Assembly (NCBI RefSeq): GCF_003751805.1
Contig: NZ_RKHQ01000001.1
Location: forward strand, 744,001 to 808,000
Source: Salana multivorans
Lineage (GTDB): Bacteria; Actinomycetota; Actinomycetes; Actinomycetales; Beutenbergiaceae
Direction of reading: 5' to 3'
Length of the DNA stretch: 64,000 nucleotides
The position numbers and the translations under genes are program-made. Below the pieces are notes generated by a model, which did not search any database, had not been told where the DNA came from, and worked only from the letters and a program-made list of their open reading frames with translations. Numbering within the stretch: the stretch's first letter is position 1; every line of letters starts with the position of its first letter. Below are positions 25,906-35,581 of this stretch, in pieces.

Positions 25906-28900
25906 TCAGCCGAGGAGCTGGAGCTGCGCGACCTCGCCCGGTGTGAGCGCCACGAGGCGGAACCAGCGCGCGCCGGGAGGCACGGGACGGCCGAACGCGA
26001 ACGGGCGCAGCTGCCACGGCCAGTCGAACGCCTCGTCGAGCCGTTCGTCGAGGACCGTCCACGCCGCACCGTCGACCGACGCCTCGCACCGCCACGAGCG
26101 CGGAGCCGCGGTCGGGTCCGGCCCGCACGTCAGCGTGTACAGCGCCGGGACCATCGCCCCGTCCGCCCCGTCGATCTCGCAGACGCCTCCGGCTCCGTCC
26201 GGTCCGAGCGCGACCACGCTCCGGCCGACCTCGTCGTCCGTGAGCGTTCCGCCACCGCGGGCGAGGTCGCGCCACGGTCCCTCCCGCCAGCCCTCGACGG
26301 ACGGCGGGACGGCGTCGGCACCGGTCGCCCAGGCCGACGGCCCCGCCGTCACCTCGACGTCGAGGTGGGCGCCGCTGGCCACCGCCTCGTGCGCGAGCCA
26401 CGACGCGTCGTGCGCGCGACCGTCCACCCGCAGCCCGGCGATCCGCGTCGCCGCGTCGAACGCGACCCGGCCCTCGGCGCCGACCGCGCCGCCGGCATCA
26501 CCCGCGTCACCGGCATCGCACGCGTCGCCGGCCTCACCCGGCTCAGCGGAGACGACGAGGTCACCGCCCGGCAGGTGCCACGTCACGCGCGGCACGCCGG
26601 GCGCCGTGAGCACGTACCGCGGCGCCCCGACCTGCAGCGGGTACAGCCCCGTCAGCGCCCACAGGTACCAGGCGGACATCTCGCCGTCGTCCTCGTCGCC
26701 GGGGTACCCCTGGCCGAGCTCGGACCCGCCGAACAGCCGGCGCAGCGCGTCGCGGACGAGCGCCGACGCGTCTCCCGGCCGGCGGGCGAACGCATACATG
26801 AACGGGATGTGGTGCGCCGGCTGGTTGCTGAGGCCGAGCTGACCGCGGCGGACGTCGCGGGCCTCGGTCATCTCGTGGATGACGTCGTCGTAGCTGCCCG
26901 GCCGGTCCGCGAGCTCCGGGGTCGCGAGGTACTCGTCGAGCCGGGCGCCGAGCCCGTCCGGCCCGCCGTGCAGGGCGGCGAGGCCGGCACCGTCGTGCGG
27001 CGCCGGGAAGGCGTAGCTCCAGGCGTTCGTCTCGGTGTAGTCGCCGCCCCAGGAGAGCGGGTCGAACCCGTCGGCGAGGGCGCCACCGGCGTCGCGGGAC
27101 CGGAAGAAGCCCGTGGCCGCGTCGAACCCGGCGCGATAGGCGAGCGAGCGTCGCCGCAGGTAGCGGGCCTCGGTGCGCAGGCGCTCGACGTCGCGCGCCG
27201 GCACGTCGGCGTCCGCCGCGAGCAGCTCGGCCTGCGCCGCGAGCGCCGCGTCGTTCAGCGCCGCCTCGACCGCCCAGGACACCGCCTCGTGCAGCGCCGA
27301 GGAGGGGAAGCCGCGGTAGGCACCCTCGCGCAGGTCCTTGCGCCCGACCGCCGGCGACGGCGGCAGCGCCGTCGCGTTGCGCAGCCCCGCGCGGTACGTC
27401 GCGACGGGGTCGAGCAGCGGCACGCCCTTGACGGCGAGGTCGGCGAAGGCGACGTCCGAGCTCGTCCCCGTCATGAGGTCCGCGTAGCCGGGCGACGGCC
27501 AGCGCGAGGTCCACCCGGCCGAGCGGAACATCTCGACGAACCCGTCGGCCAGCTCGGCCGCCAGGTCGGGGTACACGAGCGCGTAGAGCGGCCACACGGT
27601 CCGGTAGGTGTCCCAGAAGCCGTGGTTGACGTAGGCGCGCCCCGGGCGGATCGTTGCGCCGGTCTCGGTATCGGTCGAGGCCGACGCCGCGGGCAGCACG
27701 GGGCTGGCGTGGACGTGCTCCGGGGCCTCGGCGGTCCCGACGTTCTCGTGGTGGGCGGTCGGGTAGAGGTTGACCCGGTAGAGCCCGCCGTAGGCGCTCA
27801 CCAGCTCCTCCCGGCGCGCGCCGGCGAGCTCCAGCACCCCGAGCCGCTCGGTCCAGGCCGCCCGCACGCGGGCGGCCTGCTCCTGGGGCGTGGCATCGCC
27901 CAGCTCGAGGTCGAGGGCGTGCTCGGCCTGCGCGATGCTCAGGAAGGAGGTGCCGACACGGACCGTCGCACCGCCGCCCGGCACGACGACGACGCGGTGG
28001 CCCGGCGCCCGGCCGGGCCCGCCGTCGCGGGCGCCGCCGCGAACGGGCTCGCCGTCGGGGATCTCGACGCGAGCGACGACGAACATCCGGCTCACGCCGA
28101 CGCTGAGCCGGCTCCCGCCGTCGACCCAGCCGCGCACGGTCGAGGTCGCGGTGTCGAGCTGGAACGAGCAGTCCTGGTCGACGGTGCCGAGCTCGAGGCG
28201 CAGCTCCGTCTCACCGGCCCCAGCAGCGGCCGGCGGGGCGAGGCGGAGCAGCGCGCCGTGGTCGGACGGCACGGCCGTGACCCGCGCGCCGGAGTCGAGG
28301 ACGACCTCGTAGCTGTGGGGGCGGGCGACCTCGGCGTCGTGGGAGAACGTGCCGGCGGCCGGCCCGTCGTCGGCCAGCCCGTCGTCGGCCAGCCCGTCGT
28401 CGGCGGCTCCCCAGGACGGTGCGAGCACGAGCTGGTCGCGGTCGCCCATCCACGGGCTCGGCTGGTGCGCGAGCGCGATCCCGCGCAGCACGGGGCGCGT
28501 GGACGGGTCGTCGTGCCACGCGTACGGCCAGTCGCACGACCACGTGGTCATCGGCGTGACGAGCGTGAAGCCGTTCGGCACCGCGGCCGCCGGGATCGTG
28601 TTGCCGCGCGAGAACACCGGGCCGGCGTTCGTCCCGCGACGCGTGTCGACGAGGTCGACGACGTCCTCGACGGCCACCCGGCCGTCGTCCCCGACCCGCG
28701 CCGGCGGCTCCGGGTCGAGACGGACGTCGGCGAGCAGCGCCGCCACCCGCGACCCGGCGGCCGAGCCGAGGGTGGACCCGGCCGCCGGGTCGGGCGGGTC
28801 GAGCACGCCGAGCAGCCGGACGACGGTGCGCCCGGCGGCCACGGCCCCCACCGCGCACTCGACGTGGTTCCACTGCCGCGGGTAGAGCACCTCGGCCTCG

Positions 28901-29187
28901 CCCTGACCGGCCGGGGTCAGGGCGAAGCCCCGGTGGTCGCGGGCGCCGAGGGAGCTGAGCAGCGTCCCGTCGTCGAGCTCGGCGTCCACGGCGACGAACG
29001 TCGACGGGCGGACGGCGAGGTCGTCGTCCAGCTCGGGCCGCACCCGGTAGCTCAGCCGGGTCGACGGCGTGACGGGCCAGGCGCCCTCGGCGATGGTGAC
29101 GGTGCGCCGCCCGGCGTCCAGCAGGGTCGGCGTCGACGCCCGGAACGGCTGGACCGGGTGCGCGGACGGGTCGAGATCGGTGCTCAT
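25906..29187 (-). CDS. GH92 exo-alpha-mannosidase
   Basis: 1093 residues. An N-terminal beta-sandwich (to about residue 180) is followed by the GH92 core: DTRRGTNAGPVFSRGNTIPAAAVPNGFTLVTPMT, NHGFWDTYRTVWPLYALV, GYADLMTGTSSDVAFADL, and GDEDDGEMSAWYLWALTGLYPL with the catalytic-acid Glu near residue 832. Family members are calcium-dependent inverting alpha-mannosidases acting mostly on N-glycans. No signal peptide is visible, so it should be cytoplasmic, unusual for a family often exported. It follows the GH38 gene by 13 nt and is the last gene of the mannoside operon. The C-terminal 200 residues look like a further discoidin/CBM-type domain. Confidence 0.87.
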   Translation of the reverse strand: MSTDLDPSAHPVQPFRASTPTLLDAGRRTVTIAEGAWPVTPSTRLSYRVRPELDDDLAVRPSTFVAVDAELDDGTLLSSLGARDHRGFALTPAGQGEAEVLYPRQWNHVECAVGAVAAGRTVVRLLGVLDPPDPAAGSTLGSAAGSRVAALLADVRLDPEPPARVGDDGRVAVEDVVDLVDTRRGTNAGPVFSRGNTIPAAAVPNGFTLVTPMTTWSCDWPYAWHDDPSTRPVLRGIALAHQPSPWMGDRDQLVLAPSWGAADDGLADDGLADDGPAAGTFSHDAEVARPHSYEVVLDSGARVTAVPSDHGALLRLAPPAAAGAGETELRLELGTVDQDCSFQLDTATSTVRGWVDGGSRLSVGVSRMFVVARVEIPDGEPVRGGARDGGPGRAPGHRVVVVPGGGATVRVGTSFLSIAQAEHALDLELGDATPQEQAARVRAAWTERLGVLELAGARREELVSAYGGLYRVNLYPTAHHENVGTAEAPEHVHASPVLPAASASTDTETGATIRPGRAYVNHGFWDTYRTVWPLYALVYPDLAAELADGFVEMFRSAGWTSRWPSPGYADLMTGTSSDVAFADLAVKGVPLLDPVATYRAGLRNATALPPSPAVGRKDLREGAYRGFPSSALHEAVSWAVEAALNDAALAAQAELLAADADVPARDVERLRTEARYLRRRSLAYRAGFDAATGFFRSRDAGGALADGFDPLSWGGDYTETNAWSYAFPAPHDGAGLAALHGGPDGLGARLDEYLATPELADRPGSYDDVIHEMTEARDVRRGQLGLSNQPAHHIPFMYAFARRPGDASALVRDALRRLFGGSELGQGYPGDEDDGEMSAWYLWALTGLYPLQVGAPRYVLTAPGVPRVTWHLPGGDLVVSAEPGEAGDACDAGDAGDAGGAVGAEGRVAFDAATRIAGLRVDGRAHDASWLAHEAVASGAHLDVEVTAGPSAWATGADAVPPSVEGWREGPWRDLARGGGTLTDDEVGRSVVALGPDGAGGVCEIDGADGAMVPALYTLTCGPDPTAAPRSWRCEASVDGAAWTVLDERLDEAFDWPWQLRPFAFGRPVPPGARWFRLVALTPGEVAQLQLLG

Positions 29188-29200
29188 CGGACCGCGGGGC

Positions 29201-32200
29201 TCAGGCGCGAGCGAGTCGGAGCGTGCGGACCTCGAACGGCCGCAGCGTCAGGTCGATCGACGCGTGGCCGCCGCTGAGGTCGGCCCCGTCGACCCCGCCG
29301 ATCGAGTCCTCCAGCAACGAGACCTCGTCGACCGAGGCGAACTCGCCGCGGACCGTCAGCGTGCCGCGGGCACGACGCCCGTACGCCTCGTACACCCGGA
29401 CCACGACGTCGCCGGAGCGGTCGTGGGCCAGCGTGACGTTCGACAGGACGACGCCGTCACCGGTCGTGACGACCAGCGGGCGGATGCCGTGCTCGCCGCG
29501 CACCACCCGCTCCGGAGAGCTCAGCAGCGCCCCGGCGGACGTCGCCGCCGCGACGTCCGCCCCGACGACGAGCCCGTAGGTCATCGTCTGGACGCCCTGG
29601 TCCGTCTCCGGGTCGGGGAAGCGCGGCGCGCGCAGGAGCGAGAGCCGCATCGTCGTCGTCACGTCGGCGCCGGACGCGTCGCGCGTGACGTCGTGGCCGT
29701 AGAGCGAGTCGTTGACCAGGGCAGCGCCGATGGCCTCGCCCGGTGCCGACTCCTCGGCCGCCAGCACGTACCGGTGCATCGAGGCCTCGAACTTCGCGGC
29801 CTCCCAGCTCGTGTTCGTGTGCGTGACGCGCCGCTGGTAGCCGTACTGGGTCTCGGCGAGCGTCTCCGCGGCGCGGACGTCGAGCGGGAACGCGACCTTG
29901 AGGAACTTCTCGGTCTCGTGCCAGTCGACCTCGGTCTCGAACAGCACGGTCCGCGAGCCCGGCTCGAGGACGATGGCCTGCGTGAGCGAGGAGGCCGAGA
30001 ACGGGCGCGTCAGCGTGAGGACGGCGCGTCCGTCCACCAGCTCGCCCGTGAGCGTCGCGTCCTTGCGCAGCACCGTCATCATGTTGCGGTAGTGCCGGTC
30101 GACGTCCCAGGCGTCCCACATGTTGGGGAAGTCCTGGTGGAGCTGGAACAGGTTGCCCTCGGCGCCCGGCGCGATGACGTCGTGGCCGGTCGCGAGGTCA
30201 CGGGCGGACGTGACCGTCCCCTGGGCGCTGACGCGCACCTCGACGAGGCCGTTGGCCAGGACGAACCCGCCGTCCCCGTCATCGACCAGGGTGACGGGCG
30301 CGACGTCGCCCGAGGCGGCGGCGACCTCCTCCCGGGGCAGCGCACCGCCCGCCGGGACCGCGCCGCGGTCGAACGCGGCCGGGTTGACGGCGATCTCGCG
30401 GTCGCCGGCACCGACCAGCGCGGCCAGCGCCCGCTCGATCAGCTCGGTCGCCGCGGCCTCGATCCGCTCGTACTCGGCGACGGCCTCGCGGTGCACCCAC
30501 GCGATCGAGGTGCCCGGGAGGATGTCGTGGAACTGCTGGAGCAGCACCTGGCGCCACAGCGCCTCGAGCTCGTCGTGCGGGAAGGCGTGGTCCGCCTCGA
30601 GCGCCGCCTGGGTCGACCACAGCTCGGCCTCAGCGAGCAGCCACTCGCACCGGCGGTTGCCCTGCTTCGTGCGGTGCTGGGAGGTGAGCGTCGCGCGGTG
30701 CAGCTCGAGGTAGAGCTCCCCGACCCACACCGGCGGCTCGGACAGCTCGGCCATCGCCCGCTCGTAGAACGCGTCGGGGTGCTCCCACGCGACGCGGGCG
30801 CTGCCCTCGAGGTCGCGCAGGCGCGCGGCCCGGCCGACCATCTCACGCGTCGTGCCACCGCCGCCGTCGCCCCAGCCGACCGGGGCGATCGAGCCGGTCG
30901 CGACGCGGGACTCCCGGAACTGGCGCGAGGCCTTCGCGACCTCCATCCCCGAGAGCTGGGAGTTGTAGGTGTCCATCGGCGGGAAGTGCGTGAACACGCG
31001 GCTGCCGTCGATCCCCTCCCACAGGAAGGTGTGGTGCGGGAAGACGTTGACCTGGTTCCACGAGATCTTCTGCGTGAAGAACCAGTCGAAGCCGGCGCGG
31101 ACGATGAGCTGCGGCAGGGCCGGGGAGTAGCCGAAGCTGTCCGGCAGCCACACGCCCTTGCAGCGCATGCCGAACTCGGTCTCGAAGAACTGCTGGCCGT
31201 AGACGAGCTGGCGCACGAGCGCCTCACCGCTCGGCATGACGGTGTCGCTCTCGACCCACATGCCGCCCAGCGGGAGGAACCGACCGGCGGCCACGGCGTC
31301 CTTGACCCGCGCGTAGACCTCGGGCCGGTGCTCCTTGAGCCACGCGTACTGCTGCGCGCTCGACATGCCGAAGACGAAGTCGTCCGTCTCGTCGATCAGC
31401 TCGGCCATCGACGACGACGTCCTGGCCACCTTGCGGATCGTCTCCCGGACGGGCCACAGCCACGCCGAGTCGATGTGGGCGTGCCCGACCGCCGAGATGC
31501 GGTGCTCCGACTCGCCGGCGCTCGCGGCCAGGACCGGCGCGAGGACCGCGCGGGAGCGCGCGGCCGTCCCGGCGACGTCCTGGAGGTCGAGGACGTCGAG
31601 CGCGTCGTCGAGACCCTGCTGGATCCTGGCGCGGCGCGGTCCCTGGGGCAGCTCCGCCTGGAGCTCGAGCAGCACGTCGAGGTCCATCGCCAGCTCGAAC
31701 ACCTCGGGCTCGAACACGCCGAGCTCGATGGTCCGGGTCCGGTAGAGCTGGCGGGGCGACGACGTGCGGACATCACCCTCCCGCGTGGGCAGGAAGGGGT
31801 GGTAGTCGAGCAGGACGGGGTTGGACGCCGCCTCGAGGTAGAGCTCGACGCGCTCGCCGCCCTCGGCCTCCCGGGCCACCGTGACGTATTGGTTGCGGGG
31901 GTTGAGCGACTTCACCGGGGTGCCGTCCGGACGGTAGACGAGCGCCTCGGCCTGGAACCCCGTCATGTTGACGTCGAACCCGAGGTCGGCGAGCAGCTCG
32001 ACCCGCCGCCCGGCCCACTCCCGCGGGACGGTCCCCGTGACGCGGAACCACGTCGTGCCCCACGCCGGTCCCCACGGAGTGCCGACCTCGGTTGGCGTGT
32101 AGTCGAGGGCGAGGCCGTCGGCCGGCGGGACGGGTTCGCCGTCCAGCTCGTGCCAGGCGAGCTCGACCTCGGCGCGAGCCCCATGGATGGCGGGGACGAT

Positions 32201-32257
32201 GCGCTCGGTGAGCACACGGCGGACGCGGCCGCGCGTGAGCTCGATGTCGTCGTGCAC
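29201..32257 (-). CDS. GH38 alpha-mannosidase
   Basis: 1018 residues. An N-terminal domain (to about residue 250) precedes the GH38 barrel: VGHAHIDSAWLWPVRET (zinc His and Asp near residue 262), GGMWVESDTVMPSGE, CKGVWLPDSFGYSPALPQ (nucleophile Asp near residue 370) and LPGTSIAWVHREAV. A large C-terminal beta domain follows. Retaining zinc enzyme that removes terminal alpha-mannose; this architecture matches the bacterial/yeast Ams1-like group, which is intracellular, and no signal peptide is seen. The GTG at 32257 has GGAGGAATCC upstream. A 162-bp gap with GGTGCT-type repeats separates it from the GH5 gene. Confidence 0.92.
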   Translation of the reverse strand: MHDDIELTRGRVRRVLTERIVPAIHGARAEVELAWHELDGEPVPPADGLALDYTPTEVGTPWGPAWGTTWFRVTGTVPREWAGRRVELLADLGFDVNMTGFQAEALVYRPDGTPVKSLNPRNQYVTVAREAEGGERVELYLEAASNPVLLDYHPFLPTREGDVRTSSPRQLYRTRTIELGVFEPEVFELAMDLDVLLELQAELPQGPRRARIQQGLDDALDVLDLQDVAGTAARSRAVLAPVLAASAGESEHRISAVGHAHIDSAWLWPVRETIRKVARTSSSMAELIDETDDFVFGMSSAQQYAWLKEHRPEVYARVKDAVAAGRFLPLGGMWVESDTVMPSGEALVRQLVYGQQFFETEFGMRCKGVWLPDSFGYSPALPQLIVRAGFDWFFTQKISWNQVNVFPHHTFLWEGIDGSRVFTHFPPMDTYNSQLSGMEVAKASRQFRESRVATGSIAPVGWGDGGGGTTREMVGRAARLRDLEGSARVAWEHPDAFYERAMAELSEPPVWVGELYLELHRATLTSQHRTKQGNRRCEWLLAEAELWSTQAALEADHAFPHDELEALWRQVLLQQFHDILPGTSIAWVHREAVAEYERIEAAATELIERALAALVGAGDREIAVNPAAFDRGAVPAGGALPREEVAAASGDVAPVTLVDDGDGGFVLANGLVEVRVSAQGTVTSARDLATGHDVIAPGAEGNLFQLHQDFPNMWDAWDVDRHYRNMMTVLRKDATLTGELVDGRAVLTLTRPFSASSLTQAIVLEPGSRTVLFETEVDWHETEKFLKVAFPLDVRAAETLAETQYGYQRRVTHTNTSWEAAKFEASMHRYVLAAEESAPGEAIGAALVNDSLYGHDVTRDASGADVTTTMRLSLLRAPRFPDPETDQGVQTMTYGLVVGADVAAATSAGALLSSPERVVRGEHGIRPLVVTTGDGVVLSNVTLAHDRSGDVVVRVYEAYGRRARGTLTVRGEFASVDEVSLLEDSIGGVDGADLSGGHASIDLTLRPFEVRTLRLARA

Positions 32258-32269
32258 GGATTCCTCCGG

Positions 32270-32375
32270 AGAAAGTGGTGCTGGCGGTGCGGGAACGGGG
32301 TGGTGCGCAGTGGTGCTGGATGGTGCTGGGACGGGTGGTGCTGGGGTGCTGCGGCGGGGTGGTGCCGGCCGGTGC
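32270..32375. repeat. Low-complexity GGTGCTGG/GGTGGTGC repeats between GH5 and GH38 genes
   Basis: Within the 162-bp intergenic gap, irregular copies of GTGGTGCTGG, GGTGGTGCGC and GGATGGTGCTGG recur (CAGCACCA on the operon strand). They are too irregular for a coding repeat. The rest of the gap holds the GH38 Shine-Dalgarno sequence and no gene. Confidence 0.6.
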
Positions 32376-32419
32376 CGCCGGGACGGGTCGGACGGACCGC
32401 TCGTGCCGCCGGTGGGCCG

Positions 32420-33715
32420 CTAGAGAGCCGGCGTCGGGGTCACCGCGGGGTGGAGCACGTCGATCGGCTCGGGTGCGGCCACGGCCACCGGCCGCAACTC
32501 TACGATCCCCCGGGCGTCCAGATCGAGCCCCTCGGCGAGTCTGCTGCGCAGGACGACGCGGGGCCCGGCGCCCGTCTCGCTCGCCGCGGCGTTCCACGCC
32601 TCGAAGAAGCTCCCGCCCGGGCCGAGCTGGGCCCGATAGGTTGCCGGGTCGGAGTCGTCGAGCACGAGCGCCGGGCCAGGACCGGTCGTCGGGACGAGCT
32701 CGTCGCGACGCTCGGCCAGCTCGGCGAAGCGGCGTCCCGTCGGCTTGACCTCGCCGTCGCTGGTGAGCAGGCCGAGGTCGTACTCGAGCGGCGGGAAGTC
32801 GGCCAGCGAGCCGGCGACGTCGTGGGAGCACCACCAGGTGATGCCCCACAGCCCGGGGACGGTCGCCGCGTTCCGCACGGTGCGCTCGACGAACTCGGGC
32901 GCGTCGTCGACCGGGACGACGTTGGTCGGCGCCCCGACCTCCTGCAGCCACAGCCGACGGTCCGGGTCGCGGTGCCAGGCCGCCGAGAGCCGCAGGAGGT
33001 ACTCGGCGTGCCGGACCGAGCCGGAGCCGAGCGGGCCGTGGCGCTGGGCCGCCCCGTTGAACACCCACGAGTGGGTGACGGTGAGGTCGCCCAGCTCGGC
33101 GGCGTGGTCGGGCAGGAACGGCTGGCGGTCGTCGTACCAGGACGCGTCGTACATCGAGTGCGTGACGCCGGCCGCCGGAGCGGCCCCGCCCAGCCCCTCC
33201 CGCGCGGCCCCGATCATGGCGTCGAGCCAGTGCGTGACCTGCGCGGGAGCGGCCTCGTGCGGGTGCGGGTGAGGTCGCGCGGCGAACTGGTTGACCTCGT
33301 TGCCCACCGAGACCCCGAGCAGGTTGGGCGCGTCCGCGACGCTGGAGCTCACGGCCCGGACGTAGTCGGCGAGGGAGCCGACCACGTCCGGGGACGTGAA
33401 CATGTTCCGGTCGTGCCAGGTCGCGAGCCAGCTCGGCAGGAAGTCGAAGCTGGACAGGTGCCCCTGGATCGCGTCAACCTCCACGTCGAGGCCCGCCTCG
33501 CCCGCGAGGTCGACCACCTCGCGGATCTCCCGCAGGGCCGCCGACCGCACGAGCGTGCGGTTGGGCTGGACGATCGGCCACAGCGGGAAGATCCGCACGT
33601 GATCGAGGCCGAGTCCGGCGATCTGGGCGAAGTCGCGCGCGATCGCCGCGTGGTCGAGATCGAGCCACGAGTGGAACCACCCCTGGGACGGGGTGTAGTT
33701 GACGCCGAACCTCAT
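32420..33715 (-). CDS. GH5-family beta-mannosidase, probably subfamily 18
   Basis: 431 residues. A (beta/alpha)8 barrel beginning MRFGVNYTPSQGWFHSWLD, with FPLWPIVQPNR, DAIQGHLSSFDFLPSW, the acid/base in SVGNEVNQF (Glu near residue 138) and the nucleophile in RLWLQEVGAP (Glu near residue 258), then ITWWCSHD. From memory this pattern fits GH5_18, whose Bifidobacterium longum member cleaves Man-beta-1,4-GlcNAc from the N-glycan core. No signal peptide. The ATG at 33715 overlaps the permease stop by 4 nt, so it belongs to the transport operon. Confidence 0.8.
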   Translation of the reverse strand: MRFGVNYTPSQGWFHSWLDLDHAAIARDFAQIAGLGLDHVRIFPLWPIVQPNRTLVRSAALREIREVVDLAGEAGLDVEVDAIQGHLSSFDFLPSWLATWHDRNMFTSPDVVGSLADYVRAVSSSVADAPNLLGVSVGNEVNQFAARPHPHPHEAAPAQVTHWLDAMIGAAREGLGGAAPAAGVTHSMYDASWYDDRQPFLPDHAAELGDLTVTHSWVFNGAAQRHGPLGSGSVRHAEYLLRLSAAWHRDPDRRLWLQEVGAPTNVVPVDDAPEFVERTVRNAATVPGLWGITWWCSHDVAGSLADFPPLEYDLGLLTSDGEVKPTGRRFAELAERRDELVPTTGPGPALVLDDSDPATYRAQLGPGGSFFEAWNAAASETGAGPRVVLRSRLAEGLDLDARGIVELRPVAVAAPEPIDVLHPAVTPTPAL

Positions 33716-34635
33716 CCCTTGACGCCGCCTTCCTCGACGCCCATGAAGAAGTAGCGCTGGAGGGAGGCGAACAGGATGGCGATCGGGATGAACGCGACCA
33801 TCGTGCCGGCGGCGATGATCCGCTGGTTGGTGGAGAACGTCCCGGCGAGGTACTGCAGCCCGATGGTGAGGGTGAACCGGTCCGGCGTCGTCAGCACGAT
33901 GAGGGGCCACAGGAAGTCGTCCCACGCGCCGATGAACGCGAAGATCGCGATGACGGCCATCGTGCCGCGCACGGCGGGCAGGTGGATGTCCTTGAGCCGG
34001 CTCCACACCGTCGCGCCGTCGACGACGGCCGCCTCGTCGATCTCCTTGGGGATGATCCGGAAGGCGTTCCACATGAGGAGCACGTTGAGCGCCCCGACCA
34101 TGCCCGGCAGGGCGACGCCGAGGAGCTGGTCGGCGAGACCGAGGTTCTTGATCGTCACGAACTGGGCGATGATCGTCGCCTCGCCCGGGAGGATGAGGAC
34201 GCCCATGAAGCAGGCGATCACGAAGCCCTTCCCGGCGAACTTCATCCGCGCGACCGCGAAGCCAGCCATCGTGGTGAAGACCACGTTGCCGCCCACCGCG
34301 AGCGCGGCCACCAGGAGCGAGTTCCCGATGTACTTCCAGACCGGGATCGCGTCCCACACCGCGATGTAGTTGTCGATGGTCGGCTGGGAGGGGATGAGCG
34401 AGAGGCTCGCGGAGTAGATGTCCTCCAGCGGTCCCTTGAGCGAGGTCGAGAACTGCCAGAGGAACGGTCCCACCGCCACGACGAGCATGACGACGAGGAA
34501 GACGTACCGGAGGACCTTCTCCCCCGTGGAGACCGAGTCGAAGCTCAGGCTCTTCCGCTTGCGCTTGGGGTCGCCGACCGCCCTGGTCTCCAGGAGGTCG
34601 ACCTCGAGGGCCTTGTCTGCCGTCGGGACGCTCAT
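33712..34635 (-). CDS. Oligosaccharide ABC transporter permease, MalG type
   Basis: 307 residues with an extended basic cytoplasmic N-terminus (GDPKRKRKSLSFD) and six membrane helices; EAA loop EIDEAAVVDGATVWSRLKDIHLPAVRG. Forms a channel with the permease upstream, which overlaps it by 4 nt. No ATPase gene nearby, so a shared MsiK-like ATPase is probably used. Downstream coupling to three cytoplasmic glycosidases implies it imports intact mannose-containing oligosaccharides. Confidence 0.92.
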   Translation of the reverse strand: MSVPTADKALEVDLLETRAVGDPKRKRKSLSFDSVSTGEKVLRYVFLVVMLVVAVGPFLWQFSTSLKGPLEDIYSASLSLIPSQPTIDNYIAVWDAIPVWKYIGNSLLVAALAVGGNVVFTTMAGFAVARMKFAGKGFVIACFMGVLILPGEATIIAQFVTIKNLGLADQLLGVALPGMVGALNVLLMWNAFRIIPKEIDEAAVVDGATVWSRLKDIHLPAVRGTMAVIAIFAFIGAWDDFLWPLIVLTTPDRFTLTIGLQYLAGTFSTNQRIIAAGTMVAFIPIAILFASLQRYFFMGVEEGGVKG

Positions 34636-35510
34636 GAGTCCTGCCTCCTGTTGTAGATGGCGATGGCCCCCATCGGGACGAGGGTGACGAGGAAGAGGAC
34701 GATCGACAGTGCCGCGGCGTAGCCGAGGTTGCCCTCGAACCCGCCGGAGTACCGCTGGATCAGCATGACGAGCGTCATCGCCTCGCCGCCGGCCCCACCG
34801 GTCCCGCCGGTGAGGACGTAGATCTCGGAGAACACCCGCAGCGCCGCGACGCAGATGAGCATCGCGATGAGCGTCATCGTGCTGCGCACGCCGGGGACGG
34901 TCACGGCGAAGAACCGGCGGACCGCGTTGGCGCCGTCCATCGAGGCCGCCTCGTGCAGGTCCTTGCCGATGTTCCCGAGCGCGGCCAGGTAGATGATCAT
35001 GTAGTAGCCCAGCCCCTTCCACACGGTCACCGCGACCGCGCTCAGGATGATGAGCCAGCGCTCGGTCAGGAACGGCAGCGGCTCGGAGATGACCCTCATC
35101 GACTGCAGGATCGTGTTGAAGATCCCTCGGTCGTTGAGCAGCCAGGTCCAGATGAGGCCGACGACGACGGCCGATGCGATGACGGGCGTGTAGTAGGCCA
35201 CGCGGAAGAACGCGATCCCTCGCAGCGGCTTCTCGACGAGGACCGCGAGCAGCAGCGGGAGCAGCGTCAGCAGCGGCAGGCAGACCACCATGAAGAAGAG
35301 GCTGTTGAACAGCGCCCGGCCGAGCTGGGGGTCGTCGAGCAGACGGGTGAAGTTGGCCCCGCCGACCCAGCTGAAGCTCCCGCCGAGCGGCTTCGCGTTG
35401 GTGAAGGAGAGGCGGATCGTGTTGAGCGAGGGCCAGATCGTGAAGACGAACAGCCACAGGAGCGCGGGCGCCACGAGCACCCACGGCGCATACCAGCGAT
35501 GTGCTTTCAT
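34632..35510 (-). CDS. Oligosaccharide ABC transporter permease, MalF type
   Basis: 292 residues: MKAHRWYAPWVLVAPALLWLFVF starts helix 1; EAA loop DLHEAASMDGANAVRRFFAVTVPGVR. Six membrane helices. The ATG at 35510 is the family start; rc upstream carries GGAGAAACCG as Shine-Dalgarno sequence. A 15-bp hairpin separates it from the binding-protein gene. Confidence 0.92.
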   Translation of the reverse strand: MKAHRWYAPWVLVAPALLWLFVFTIWPSLNTIRLSFTNAKPLGGSFSWVGGANFTRLLDDPQLGRALFNSLFFMVVCLPLLTLLPLLLAVLVEKPLRGIAFFRVAYYTPVIASAVVVGLIWTWLLNDRGIFNTILQSMRVISEPLPFLTERWLIILSAVAVTVWKGLGYYMIIYLAALGNIGKDLHEAASMDGANAVRRFFAVTVPGVRSTMTLIAMLICVAALRVFSEIYVLTGGTGGAGGEAMTLVMLIQRYSGGFEGNLGYAAALSIVLFLVTLVPMGAIAIYNRRQDS

Positions 35511-35533
35511 CGGTTTCTCCGTCGAGTGGTGGC

Positions 35534-35566
35534 CCTGCGGTGACCGCGCGACGCGGTCACCGCAGG
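35534..35566 (-). terminator. Intercistronic hairpin after the binding-protein gene
   Basis: Perfect 15-bp stem (35534-35548 with 35552-35566) with a 3-nt loop, 15 bp past the binding-protein stop. Probably a partial terminator or mRNA stabiliser that keeps binding-protein levels above permease levels. Confidence 0.65.
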
Positions 35567-35581
35567 ACGGTCACGACGTGC

